Below, in pieces: positions 7,785 through 16,142 of a stretch of DNA of 64,000 nt. The DNA is from Flaviflagellibacter deserti (GTDB lineage: Bacteria > Pseudomonadota > Alphaproteobacteria > Rhizobiales > Methylopilaceae), in the NCBI RefSeq assembly GCF_042652085.1, contig NZ_JBHSJF010000006.1, positions 62,001 through 126,000 of the forward strand. Direction: 5' to 3'. The notes below the pieces were generated by a model. It saw nothing but the letters and a program-made list of their open reading frames with translations. It did not search any database and was not told the origin of the DNA. Made by a program: the position numbers and the translations under genes. The first letter of the stretch is position 1. Each line of letters starts with the position of its first letter.

Positions 7785-7867
7785 GTTACGGCCATTCGCC
7801 GCCGCGCACCGAGTTCACAATCTTGCTTGTTCAGCTAAAGTTCAGCCGGGCTTGTGAAAGTGAGGGG

Positions 7868-8185
7868 ATGATCGCGCGGGTTTCGCTCACAGCGCTTTTC
7901 GTCGCGACGGAATTGTTCGCCCTTCCGGCCGCGGCGCAATCCTATCCGCCCATGGGGTGCCTGACCCGGCGCGAGGCGATCGCGGCTGTCGCGGCGGGGC
8001 GGGCCATGCCGCTGCGGCAGGTCCGCGGAACGGCCGAGACGGCGGCGAAGGGCGAAATGATCAATGCCGATCTCTGCGCGAAAGACGGCCAGTTACTTTA
8101 CATCATCACCGTGCTGAGCCAGAGCGGGAAGGTGGTATATGCCACGCTCGACGCGGCAAACGGCCGTGTCGTGAACCTCAAGTAG
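7868..8185 (+). CDS. secreted PepSY-like protein
   Basis: 105 residues with a Sec signal peptide ending near Leu-Pro-Ala-Ala-Ala-Gln. The mature part follows the PepSY pattern: Thr-Arg-Arg-Glu-Ala-Ile-Ala-Ala-Val, then a central strand and Leu-Tyr-Ile-Ile-Thr-Val-Leu-x-x-x-Gly-Lys-Val-Val-Tyr-x-x-x-Asp-Ala-x-x-Gly at the C-terminus. The start at 7868 is chosen because GAGGGG precedes it and it gives a proper signal peptide; the frame extends upstream to 7730 without one. It ends seven bases before the response regulator, so it is probably an operon partner that modulates the two-component system from the periplasm. Confidence 0.7.
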   Translation: MIARVSLTALFVATELFALPAAAQSYPPMGCLTRREAIAAVAAGRAMPLRQVRGTAETAAKGEMINADLCAKDGQLLYIITVLSQSGKVVYATLDAANGRVVNLK

Positions 8186-8192
8186 CCCGCCA

Positions 8193-8870
8193 ATGCGCAT
8201 CCTCGTCGTCGAAGACGATCCCGACCTCAACCGCCAGCTCGTCACCTCGCTCGGAAATGCGGGCTATGCCGTCGACCATGCGCTCGATGGCGAGGAGGGA
8301 CATTATCTCGGCGAGAACGAGCCCTACGACGCGGTGATCCTGGATATCGGCCTGCCGAAGATGGACGGGCTGCGCGTGCTCGAAAGCTGGCGCAAGGCCG
8401 GACGCGATTTCCCCGTTCTGATCCTGACCGCCCGCGACCGCTGGGGCGACAAGGTGCAGGGCTTCGATGCCGGCGCCGACGATTATGTCGCCAAGCCGTT
8501 CCACATGGAGGAGATCCTGGCACGGCTTCGCGCGCTGGTGCGCCGCGCCGCGGGGCATTCCAAAAGCGATCTCGTCTGCGGGCCGGTGCATCTCGACACG
8601 CGGTCGGGGCGGGTGCTCGTCGACGGTAACCAGATCAGGCTGACCTCGCACGAATACCGGCTGCTCTCCTACCTGATGCATCATCAGGGGCGTGTGGTGT
8701 CGCGGACCGAACTGGTCGAGCATCTCTACGATCAGGATTTCGACCGGGATTCGAACACGGTCGAGGTGTTCGTCGGACGCGTCCGCAAGAAGCTCGGCGT
8801 CGACGTGATCCAGACCGTTCGCGGCCTCGGTTACGTGCTCGGCCCGCCTGAGCCCGCCGCACGCGCATGA
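8193..8870 (+). CDS. OmpR/PhoP-family response regulator
   Basis: 225 residues. The receiver domain (1-115) has the acidic pair Asp8/Asp9, phospho-acceptor Asp51 and Lys101 in Asp-Asp-Tyr-Val-Ala-Lys-Pro-Phe. The C-terminal winged helix (about 125-220) has Ser-His-Glu-Tyr-Arg-Leu-Leu and Arg-Lys-Lys-Leu-Gly, as in OmpR-type DNA-binding domains. It resembles PhoP-type regulators, which commonly respond to Mg2+ limitation, acid or antimicrobial peptides, but the signal here is not known. It overlaps the kinase gene by four bases. Confidence 0.85.
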   Translation: MRILVVEDDPDLNRQLVTSLGNAGYAVDHALDGEEGHYLGENEPYDAVILDIGLPKMDGLRVLESWRKAGRDFPVLILTARDRWGDKVQGFDAGADDYVAKPFHMEEILARLRALVRRAAGHSKSDLVCGPVHLDTRSGRVLVDGNQIRLTSHEYRLLSYLMHHQGRVVSRTELVEHLYDQDFDRDSNTVEVFVGRVRKKLGVDVIQTVRGLGYVLGPPEPAARA

Positions 8871-10222
8871 ACTCGCTCGCCTCGCGGCTGCTGCTCGCGG
8901 CGACGCTCTGCAGCATGGCGATCCTGCTCATCGCCGGCTTCACGCTCTCCTCGACCTACCGCGATCTGGTCGAGCGCGGCTTCGACGCGCGGCTCGGCGT
9001 CTATCTGCGCGCGCTCGTCGGCGATCTGTCCCGCGACGGCGAATTCGAAAAATTGGTCTTCACCGTCGGCGAGCCGCGCTTCGAAATCCCGCTCTCGGGC
9101 TGGTACTGGCAGATCAGCAAAAGGCTCCAGGACAGGGAGCCGGAGATCCGCTCCTCGTCCTCGCTGTTCGACCGCGACCTTCCTTTCCTGATCGATTCCG
9201 ATCCCGAGAAGGACATGTCGGCGACGCGCGAGGCCTATACGCAGGGACCCGACGACGAGGCGCTCAGGCAGGTCGAGCGGGTCGTACAGATCGGCGATGC
9301 TCGCTACGTCGTGGCGGTGGCTGGGCCGACCGGAGAGATCGATGCGGAGACGCATGCGTTCGACACGGCGCTAACCACGACCTTCATCCTGCTCGGCATC
9401 AGCCTCGTCTCGACCGCCGCATTGCAGGTCGGGTTCGGCCTTAGGCCGCTGACCCGGATTTCGCGGGCGATCGCCGATATCAGGGCAGGGCGGGCGGAAC
9501 GCCTCGAAGGCAATGTGCCGCGCGAGATCGCGCCTCTGGCCCGCGAACTGAACGGACTTCTCGATTCAAACCGCGAGATCGTCGCCCGGGCGCGGACGCA
9601 GGCCGGCAATCTGGCGCACGCGCTGAAGACGCCTTTGTCGGTGATCGTCAACGAGGCGCATGCGAGCCCGGGCTCGATGGCCGACAAGGTCGTCCAGCAG
9701 GTCGACATCATGCGACAGCAGATCGACCACCATCTCGATCGGGCCAGGATCAGCGCCGGCGTCGCCGTGGTGGGCGCGGCGACCGAGGTCGGTCCGGTCG
9801 TCGAGGGGATCGCCCGGGTCATCGAAAAGGTGCAGGCCGACCGCAAGATCGCGATCGAGGTCACGTCCGAGCCGGTCAGCTTCCGCGGCGACCAGCAGGA
9901 CCTCGAGGAAATGGTCGGCAATCTCCTCGACAATGCGGGGAAATGGGCCTCGCGCCGAATATCGGTGCGCATCCAGAGCGATCGCCGGTCGGCGCAGGAC
10001 CATTGGGTCAGGATCACGGTCGACGATGACGGGCCGGGCCTGACGCCGGAGCAGAGGGAATCGGCACTGAAAAGGGGCAAGAGGCTCGACGAGACGAAGC
10101 CGGGCTCGGGGCTCGGGCTGTCGATCGTGGCCGATCTCGTGCGGATCTACGGGGGATTGCTCACCCTCGGATCGGCGCCGCTCGGAGGATTGCGTGCAGA
10201 ACTTCGCCTGCCCGCGATCTAG
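8867..10222 (+). CDS. PhoQ-like sensor histidine kinase
   Basis: 451 residues. Transmembrane helices at about 8-27 and 170-188 flank a periplasmic domain of about 140 residues. A HAMP-like linker is followed by the phospho-acceptor His251 in Leu-Ala-His-Ala-Leu-Lys-Thr-Pro-Leu, and an HATPase domain with the N box (Asn-Leu-Leu-Asp-Asn-Ala) and Gly-Ser-Gly-Leu-Gly-Leu-Ser near the C-terminus. It is cotranscribed and overlaps with the response regulator. The His-Ala-Leu-Lys-Thr-Pro variant is typical of PhoQ-type kinases. The PepSY gene at the head of the operon suggests envelope-stress or cation sensing. Confidence 0.85.
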   Translation: MNSLASRLLLAATLCSMAILLIAGFTLSSTYRDLVERGFDARLGVYLRALVGDLSRDGEFEKLVFTVGEPRFEIPLSGWYWQISKRLQDREPEIRSSSSLFDRDLPFLIDSDPEKDMSATREAYTQGPDDEALRQVERVVQIGDARYVVAVAGPTGEIDAETHAFDTALTTTFILLGISLVSTAALQVGFGLRPLTRISRAIADIRAGRAERLEGNVPREIAPLARELNGLLDSNREIVARARTQAGNLAHALKTPLSVIVNEAHASPGSMADKVVQQVDIMRQQIDHHLDRARISAGVAVVGAATEVGPVVEGIARVIEKVQADRKIAIEVTSEPVSFRGDQQDLEEMVGNLLDNAGKWASRRISVRIQSDRRSAQDHWVRITVDDDGPGLTPEQRESALKRGKRLDETKPGSGLGLSIVADLVRIYGGLLTLGSAPLGGLRAELRLPAI

Positions 10223-10316
10223 CCCTTTTCGGAACAGAGTTTTGCCGAAATTCATTCCTATCCGAAACTGACGGTACAGTCGCAATCGAGTACTGCTCGG
10301 GGGAGTGGGGCGTCTC

Positions 10317-10790
10317 ATGTTTGCCAAAAAAATTCTTGTTCTCGGCTTGGTCTCGGGCCTCGTCGCGGGTTGCTATCAGACGGCCGGCGATCCGGGTCCG
10401 CGCGAAGGTGTCGGCACGGTGGCCGGCGCCGTCGCGGGCGGTCTGCTCGGTTCGACGATCGGCAGCGGCAGCGGCCGTGTGGCGGCGACGGTCGGTGGCG
10501 CGGTACTCGGCGGCGTGATCGGCAACCGGATCGGCAATTCGATGGACGAGCAGGCGCGACGCGAGGCCTATCTCGCAGAGGCGCGGGCACTCGAATACGG
10601 CGCGCCGGGTACACCGGTGGCGTGGCGGTCGCAGGCCTATTACGGCACGGTGACGCCGGGCGCGTATTCGGAACGGCCGGGCCATCAGCGCTGTCGCGAA
10701 TATGCCCACACGATCTACATCAACGGGCAGCCCGAGACGGCTCGCGGCGTCGCGTGCCGGACGCCTGACGGCTCATGGGCGCCGGTCTGA
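10317..10790 (+). CDS. 17-kDa-surface-antigen-like glycine-zipper lipoprotein
   Basis: 157 residues. The N-terminus MFAKKILVLGLVSGLVAGC is a lipoprotein signal peptide with lipobox Val-Ala-Gly-Cys. Residues about 35-80 form two glycine-zipper helices (Ala-Gly-Ala-Val-Ala-Gly-Gly and Gly-Gly-Ala-Val-Leu-Gly-Gly-Val-Ile-Gly-Asn), as in the rickettsial 17-kDa antigen family. The C-terminal part has Cys-Arg-Glu-Tyr and Gly-x-Ala-Cys-Arg, typical of the family. An upstream GTG at 10305 would add four residues ahead of the signal peptide. Expected in the outer membrane; molecular function unknown. Confidence 0.8.
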   Translation: MFAKKILVLGLVSGLVAGCYQTAGDPGPREGVGTVAGAVAGGLLGSTIGSGSGRVAATVGGAVLGGVIGNRIGNSMDEQARREAYLAEARALEYGAPGTPVAWRSQAYYGTVTPGAYSERPGHQRCREYAHTIYINGQPETARGVACRTPDGSWAPV

Positions 10791-10894
10791 TCGGCATCCG
10801 GGAAGCTCTCGGGTCGGGCGTGCGGTTCAGAGCGCGTTAAACATAGGGCGCTACAGCTAGTTCGAACCTTGAACTCGGACACGCTGAAGAGCCG

Positions 10895-12271
10895 ATGGAC
10901 GCAGGTCCAAAGCACGATCAGTTGACGGCCTTTCTGCGCGAGCTGCCGGCGGTGGCGCGCGGGAGGCTTGCGGCTGCGCTCGAGGGAATGGGCGAGAGCG
11001 ATCCACTGCGGAGCCTGATCGCGGGGCCGCTGCAGGCGGCTCGCCGCCAGCTCGGCGAACTTCCTCCCGAGGTCGATGCCGATCACGAGCTGATGGCGCC
11101 GCTCGATCCTTTCGTCGTTCCCGAAGAAACCAAAGCCAAGATCCTCGGCGTCGTGTCGCAGGCGGGGCGGGATCGCCTCTTCGCCTGGCTCAAGCGCGAG
11201 GATGCCAAGGACATCTTCGAGAATCTGCGGAAAAAAGTGGCGGCGCTCGCCACTGCCGAAGATGTGAGCAATGCGATCGAGTCCGCCCAGGGTGAGCTGG
11301 CGCGGCGTCTCGACGACATCCTGCACAAGGCCGGCTCCGACCGCGAGCGCGGTCGTCTGTCGCTCCAGATCGGCGGAGACAACGGCGCGGCGGACCTCCT
11401 CGACTTCGCCGTGGTGCTGAAGCACCGCAAGATCATCCGCAAGATCGCGTCCGGTCTCCAGGCCGGCGGACCGGTGGACGAAATCCTGTCAGCGGCGAAA
11501 TCGACGATCGATCCGATCGCGACAAAGACGCCCGAGGCGCTGCCCGCGGCGCTTAACCTGTTCCGCTCGCGCGTCGCGAGCCCGCAGATCTTCGTCCGGT
11601 TTGCCGCCTACGCGACGGATACGCAGGACTTCGTGCGGATCAAGGATACGCCCTATTCGCTGGTGCTCGATATCGCGCTGGGCGAGGCGGAACGGGCGCT
11701 CTGGCGGGCCCGCAAGTTCGGCTCGACGGCCGACCGGCCGCTGTTCCTGACGGCGGTGAAGAATTTCGGCGCGACGGCGCGCGCGCTCTCGAGCGAAATC
11801 GAGATGCCGCAGGAATGCACGCACGCGAAGCGGCTGTCGGCACTCCGCAAGGAGATGGCCGAGACGATCCGCGGCGATCTGCAGGATATCGGCCCGCGCA
11901 TCCGCTCGCTCGTCCGTCCTCGGGGCTCCGAGGCGCTGGCCGTTCCGGACAGCTATGAGATGTCGCGCCTCGAAGCCGATATCGATCTGCTCGTCATCAC
12001 CCGCACCTTCGCCGAGGAGACCGCGCTCAACGCGCTGTCGAGCCGCGCCTATAGCGATGCGCGCGAAATCCTCGACACCGGTCCGACGCTGCTGATCGAG
12101 CGCATGCGCGGCGCGGAGCCGTCCGCGAAGGCGGCGCTGAAGGCGCGCCTCGGCGCGATTGTCAGCGTGGCGGCGAAGATCTTCAACGCGGACTATGCGG
12201 CGCAGCTGCAGAAGGCCGTGGAGGTCGCGAGCCAGGAAAGCCGCAACGCGAACCAGCTTCGCTCGGCCTAG
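10895..12271 (+). CDS. conserved hypothetical protein, mostly alpha-helical
   Basis: 458 residues, soluble, no signal peptide or membrane segment. The sequence is rich in Ala, Leu, Arg and Glu, with heptad-like stretches suggesting long helices. I do not recognise a catalytic motif or domain. It is monocistronic, with about 100 bases on the 5' side, and ends next to the convergent sox operon. The even GC content and codon use argue for a long-resident chromosomal gene. I recall similar helical proteins of this size in Hyphomicrobiales only as hypothetical proteins; function unknown. Confidence 0.7.
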   Translation: MDAGPKHDQLTAFLRELPAVARGRLAAALEGMGESDPLRSLIAGPLQAARRQLGELPPEVDADHELMAPLDPFVVPEETKAKILGVVSQAGRDRLFAWLKREDAKDIFENLRKKVAALATAEDVSNAIESAQGELARRLDDILHKAGSDRERGRLSLQIGGDNGAADLLDFAVVLKHRKIIRKIASGLQAGGPVDEILSAAKSTIDPIATKTPEALPAALNLFRSRVASPQIFVRFAAYATDTQDFVRIKDTPYSLVLDIALGEAERALWRARKFGSTADRPLFLTAVKNFGATARALSSEIEMPQECTHAKRLSALRKEMAETIRGDLQDIGPRIRSLVRPRGSEALAVPDSYEMSRLEADIDLLVITRTFAEETALNALSSRAYSDAREILDTGPTLLIERMRGAEPSAKAALKARLGAIVSVAAKIFNADYAAQLQKAVEVASQESRNANQLRSA

Positions 12272-12279
12272 GCGCGTCC

Positions 12280-12879
12280 CTAAACAGGCGGCGGGCTCGC
12301 CGGTTCGAACAGTCTCAGCCGCTCCGGCGTGCGGGCCGCTTCCACCAGCGACAGGCCGACATATTCGGCATAGGAGCGCGCCGGCAGGATCAGCCACGAT
12401 CCGACCGAGCTCGCCTCGCGCACGATGAGGGCGGGAACACCCGAGATCGAGGTGCCGCGCGCCTCGTCGCGGTTGATCGGGCCGAGCGCCAGCGGGCAGA
12501 CCCGCATCAGAAGTTCGGCCGCACCGGAGCCGGCGATGCGGAAGCAGGAGAGGGCGCCGGTGAGTTCGGTGACGGCGCCGCGATGGTCGGCATGCCGGAG
12601 GCGATCGATCAGATCGCCGATGCGGTGGCGGGGGCCGATGACGCGCCAGCGGCCGGGGCCGGTCCAGACATAGCGCATGCCGTCGATCCAGACGGTCTGC
12701 CACGGATCGCGGGGAAGCTCGACGTCAAGCGCGGCATTGGCCGTACGCCAGATATATTCGCCGTCAGGGAATTGCAGGTCGAGGACGCCCGGGTCCTCGA
12801 TGATCGCCACTGAAAGGTCGCTGCGGGTCGCGAGCGAGCGCGGAGCGGCGAGGCTGTCGGTCCAGGAGAGGCGGTTCAT
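12280..12879 (-). CDS. soxG: sarcosine oxidase gamma subunit
   Basis: 199 residues, last gene of the sox operon. The start at 12879 (MNRLSWTDSL) overlaps the 3' end of soxA by four bases. The chain has the GcvT-like features of the gamma family, with Cys-Pro-Leu-Ala-Leu and an Arg-Ser-Tyr-Ala-Glu-Tyr near the C-terminus (Pro-Ala-Arg-Ser-Tyr-Ala-Glu). In heterotetrameric sarcosine oxidase the gamma subunit packs against alpha and has no cofactor of its own. Its presence supports a full alpha-beta-gamma-delta enzyme. Confidence 0.85.
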   Translation of the reverse strand: MNRLSWTDSLAAPRSLATRSDLSVAIIEDPGVLDLQFPDGEYIWRTANAALDVELPRDPWQTVWIDGMRYVWTGPGRWRVIGPRHRIGDLIDRLRHADHRGAVTELTGALSCFRIAGSGAAELLMRVCPLALGPINRDEARGTSISGVPALIVREASSVGSWLILPARSYAEYVGLSLVEAARTPERLRLFEPASPPPV

Positions 12880-15800
12880 GTCGGCTCCCCATTCGAGAAA
12901 AAGGCTGTCGAGGAGATGATCGCCGGCAAGCCCTCTCCCGAGGAGACGATGAAGACGCGGTCGCCGATATGGCGTTCGCCTGCCGAGATGAGGGCGAGCG
13001 CGAGCGACCGGCGAAGCGTCGGCGAATAACCGGACGAAGTGACGTGGCCAACGACGCGGCGCGGCGGCGCGTGATCGGGATCGAGGACGAGATGGGCGCC
13101 GGGCGGCGGCACGAAGCTCGGATCCTCGGTCAGCACGCCGACCAGATGGCGGCGGCTGGAGCGCGTCATGCCGGGGCGTTCGAGGCCTTCCTTGCCGACG
13201 AAGAACGGCTTGTCGACCTTCACGAGATCGCCGAGGCCGAGGTCGTAGGGCGTGACCGAGCCGTCGGTCTCGTGATCGAGGTCGAACGCTCCGCCTTCGA
13301 GCCGGAGACGGTGCAGCGTGTCGGTGCCGAAATGGGTGATGCCGAGCGGCTTGCCTGCCTCGGTGATCTGTTCCCATAGCGAGGGCAGGTGCCCGGCAGG
13401 GACGGCGATCTCGACTTCCGGGGTCGCGGTGTAGCGGGTGGCGAGCGCGCGGGCGGTCGTGCCCATGAATTCGCCCTCCGCATAGGAGTCGGTTTCGAAG
13501 CCCGCGATGTCGATATCCGAGGACGCGGCGGCGAGGAGTTCGGGCACGCGCGGGCCGGCGAGCAGAAGCTGGCCCCAACGTTCGGTCTCGTCGGTGATGA
13601 ACAGATTGAGGTCCGGCCATTCGCGCTGGCGCCAGCGCTCGAACCAGGCACAGAGATTGTCGGCTCGACCAATACCGGCGGAGACGATGAAGCGGTCGTT
13701 CTCGGCGCGGGCGATGACCGCGTCCTCAAGGACGAAGCCGTCATTGTCGAGGAAGAGGGCGAAGCGCGAGCGGCCGACTTCCAGATCGGCCAGGTTGGTC
13801 GCGCTCATGCGATCGAGGAACTGAGCGGCGTCTGGTCCTTGCACGGCGATCTTCACGCCGAGCGTCGCGTCGAACAGACCGACGCCATTGCGGACGCTGC
13901 GGGCCTCGCGGCGGACCGCTTCCTCACGGCTTTCGCCGGGACGCGGGAAGACCGCGGGCGGACGCCAGAGACCGAGTGGCTCGCGCAGCGCATCGGAGGT
14001 CAATGCGGTGAGGGGCGTCTCGCGCACCGGCTTGAACAGGACGCCGCGCCTGGTACCCGCGATGGCGCCGAAGGTGATCGGTGTCCATGGTGGGCGGAAG
14101 GTCGTGTGCGCGGGCGTCGCATTCGGCAGGGCCTTGGCCATCACCATCGCCGCGTTGGCGACGGCGAGCTTGCCCTGGTCCACGCCTTGGCCGAGCGTCG
14201 TGTAGCGCTTCAGATGTTCCGGCGCGGAATAGCCTTCCCGGATCGCGATATCGAGATCGCCGATCGTGACGTCGTTCTGGAGATCGACGAAGGCGGTGGC
14301 GCGTTCGGCGGCCGTGGCGACGTCGGGCAGCATGCCGACCGGCTCGGCATCGTCGTCGGCGGTGACCTCGATCGAGTGCGACGGCACGACGGACGACCAG
14401 GACGAACCGAGCACGTGCTCGACCGCGATTGAGCCGGCGCGCCAGCCGTCTTCCAGGACCTCGGCTGCATGGAACTTGCCGTTCGCCGCGCCGGCCACGA
14501 ACAGACCGCCGGGAAGCTCGCCCGGCCGGAAGCCGCCGAGTTCCTCATCGAAGACAAGCCGGGCACCGAGATGGCCGGCGAGGAAGGGCGCGGGGCCCCA
14601 ACCGCCGGAGACGAGCAGGGTGTCGGCGTCGGCGTGCGAGCGCAGAGCCGGGCCGTCGAGCGTCAGGCGGTTGGCGATGGTGACGCCGGCGAGTTCGCCC
14701 TTCTTGCCCTTGGTCGTGCCGACCGGAGCCGAGCCGACAGCGAGCGGCGTGCCTCGCGCCTTCATGATGTGGAAGAGCGAGCCGTCGGGATCGAGGCGAA
14801 GGTCGACGACGCGGACGATTTCCGCGCCTCCGGCCGCAAGATCGGCGGCGGTGCGATAGCCTTCGTCGCCGGTGGTCGCGATCACGACGCGCTGTCCGGG
14901 CAGGACGCCATAGCGGCGGAGATAGAGGCGGGCGGCGGTCGCCAGCATGATCCCGGGCCGGTCATTGTCCGGGAAGACGAGCGGCTTCTCGTGCGCGCCG
15001 GTCGCGAGGATCACGGCCTTGGTACGGAGTTTCCAGATGCGCTCGCGCGGAGCGTTCTCCGGTTCGACGGACGCGTTCGGATCAAGCCGTTCGTGGATGA
15101 TCGCGAGGCCATGGTCGTAGAGGCCCGCGACGCCGGCATTGGTGAGGATGTGGACGTCGCGCGACGCCGCGAGATTCCTGACCTTGTTCTGGACCCAGTC
15201 GAGCAGCGGCTTGCCGTCCACGCGGCCGTCATAGCCGTCGGCGATGCCGCCGAGGCGGTGTGTTTCCTCGACGAGCACGACCTTGAGGTCGGCGGCCGAG
15301 GCGGCTTCCGCAGCCGCGATGCCGGCAAGGCCGCCGCCGACGATCAGGACGTCGGCATCGACGTGGATGTGCTCGTAGCGGTCGGGGTCGGCCGCGCCCG
15401 GGACGGTGCCGATGCCGCCGAGAGTACGGAGCGCCTTCTCGTAGACGCGCCATGTCGGAACCGGCCATTTGAAGGTCTTGTATTGGAAGCTCGGCGGCAT
15501 CAGCGGCTTCAGCCGTCCGATCAGTCCGCCGAGGTCGAGACGCGGCGAGGGCCAGACGTTCTGACTGGCGATGCGCATATCAGGTGCGAGCAGAACCTGG
15601 GTCGCGTTGAGGTTCGGCGTGCGGCGGTCGCCCACGCCGATCTCGACGATCGCGTTCGGATCGTCGGAGCCGATGCCGAGCACGCCGCGCGGGCGATGAT
15701 ATTTGAAGCTGCTCGTCAGCCGCCGGACGTCGTTCGCGATCAGCGCCGAGGCAACGGTGTCGCCCGCAAAGCCCTTCATCGCCCGGCCGTTGAAGGTGAA

Positions 15801-15887
15801 GGAGATCGGCTGCGTGCGGTCGATCAGGCGGCCGATGTTTGAGCCTTCCTTTTCCGGCACGCGGAGATTGCGACGGGCCCTGGCCAT
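12876..15887 (-). CDS. soxA: sarcosine oxidase alpha subunit
   Basis: 1003 residues from the ATG at 15887, the usual alpha-subunit length; the frame is open further upstream, but that part overlaps soxD. The N-terminal 2Fe-2S-like fold segment (Gly-Arg-Ala-Met-Lys-Gly-Phe-Ala-Gly-Asp-Thr-Val-Ala-Ser-Ala) is followed by the dinucleotide motif Gly-Gly-Gly-Leu-Ala-Gly at about 184-189, and the C-terminal half is a GcvT/aminomethyltransferase-type folate domain. With soxB the subunit helps oxidise sarcosine to glycine, H2O2 and, via tetrahydrofolate, 5,10-methylene-THF. It overlaps soxD by one base and soxG by four. Confidence 0.93.
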   Translation of the reverse strand: MARARRNLRVPEKEGSNIGRLIDRTQPISFTFNGRAMKGFAGDTVASALIANDVRRLTSSFKYHRPRGVLGIGSDDPNAIVEIGVGDRRTPNLNATQVLLAPDMRIASQNVWPSPRLDLGGLIGRLKPLMPPSFQYKTFKWPVPTWRVYEKALRTLGGIGTVPGAADPDRYEHIHVDADVLIVGGGLAGIAAAEAASAADLKVVLVEETHRLGGIADGYDGRVDGKPLLDWVQNKVRNLAASRDVHILTNAGVAGLYDHGLAIIHERLDPNASVEPENAPRERIWKLRTKAVILATGAHEKPLVFPDNDRPGIMLATAARLYLRRYGVLPGQRVVIATTGDEGYRTAADLAAGGAEIVRVVDLRLDPDGSLFHIMKARGTPLAVGSAPVGTTKGKKGELAGVTIANRLTLDGPALRSHADADTLLVSGGWGPAPFLAGHLGARLVFDEELGGFRPGELPGGLFVAGAANGKFHAAEVLEDGWRAGSIAVEHVLGSSWSSVVPSHSIEVTADDDAEPVGMLPDVATAAERATAFVDLQNDVTIGDLDIAIREGYSAPEHLKRYTTLGQGVDQGKLAVANAAMVMAKALPNATPAHTTFRPPWTPITFGAIAGTRRGVLFKPVRETPLTALTSDALREPLGLWRPPAVFPRPGESREEAVRREARSVRNGVGLFDATLGVKIAVQGPDAAQFLDRMSATNLADLEVGRSRFALFLDNDGFVLEDAVIARAENDRFIVSAGIGRADNLCAWFERWRQREWPDLNLFITDETERWGQLLLAGPRVPELLAAASSDIDIAGFETDSYAEGEFMGTTARALATRYTATPEVEIAVPAGHLPSLWEQITEAGKPLGITHFGTDTLHRLRLEGGAFDLDHETDGSVTPYDLGLGDLVKVDKPFFVGKEGLERPGMTRSSRRHLVGVLTEDPSFVPPPGAHLVLDPDHAPPRRVVGHVTSSGYSPTLRRSLALALISAGERHIGDRVFIVSSGEGLPAIISSTAFFSNGEPT

Positions 15888-16129
15888 CAGTGCCGCCCGT
15901 CCCAAGGTTCGTCGCCCGCCGCCCATGTGGCGGTCACGCGCTGATTGACGACGTGGCGGGCCATGCCGAACCAAGTGCCGCAGCCGCGCGCGCAAAGCCA
16001 CCATTCGCGCACGACGTCGCGCGGAATGACCCGGTTCTCGGTCTCCTCCAAACGGCCGTAGAGGCCGCCCGAGGTGAATTCCGTCTCGTCGGCGGCGATG
16101 CCGCAGACCGGGCAGCGGATCATCAGCAT
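15887..16129 (-). CDS. soxD: sarcosine oxidase delta subunit
   Basis: 80 residues. The delta subunit is a small zinc-binding protein. Here Cys6 and Cys9 (Cys-Pro-Val-Cys) and Cys46 and Cys50 (Cys-Ala-Arg-Gly-Cys-Gly) are placed as the metal ligands. As I recall, the characterised delta subunits use three Cys and one His, the His sitting four residues before the last Cys; in this protein that place is Cys46. The family pattern Gly-Cys-Gly-x-Trp/Phe-Phe is kept. It lies between soxB and soxA with 13 bases to soxB. Confidence 0.88.
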   Translation of the reverse strand: MLMIRCPVCGIAADETEFTSGGLYGRLEETENRVIPRDVVREWWLCARGCGTWFGMARHVVNQRVTATWAAGDEPWDGRH

Positions 16130-16142
16130 GGGAGGGCTCCGC

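Larger units (their letters stand above)
7345..7867. other. 523-base gap at the probable phage/host boundary
   Basis: No convincing gene. The largest plus-strand frame (7422-7703) lacks a ribosome-binding site and family features. The gap contains a palindrome with AT-rich arms (7699-7720) and a terminator-like hairpin (7752-7784). Phage-type genes end to its left and ordinary two-component genes start to its right, so an attachment site or its scar could lie here, but no direct repeat can be shown without the other end of the island. Confidence 0.35.

Noticed and set aside
14469..15842. A 457-residue plus-strand reading frame
   Set aside because: It lies antisense to soxA, which has clear FAD and folate-domain motifs. 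The product is a charged, Arg/Asp/Gly-rich shadow typical of GC-rich DNA.
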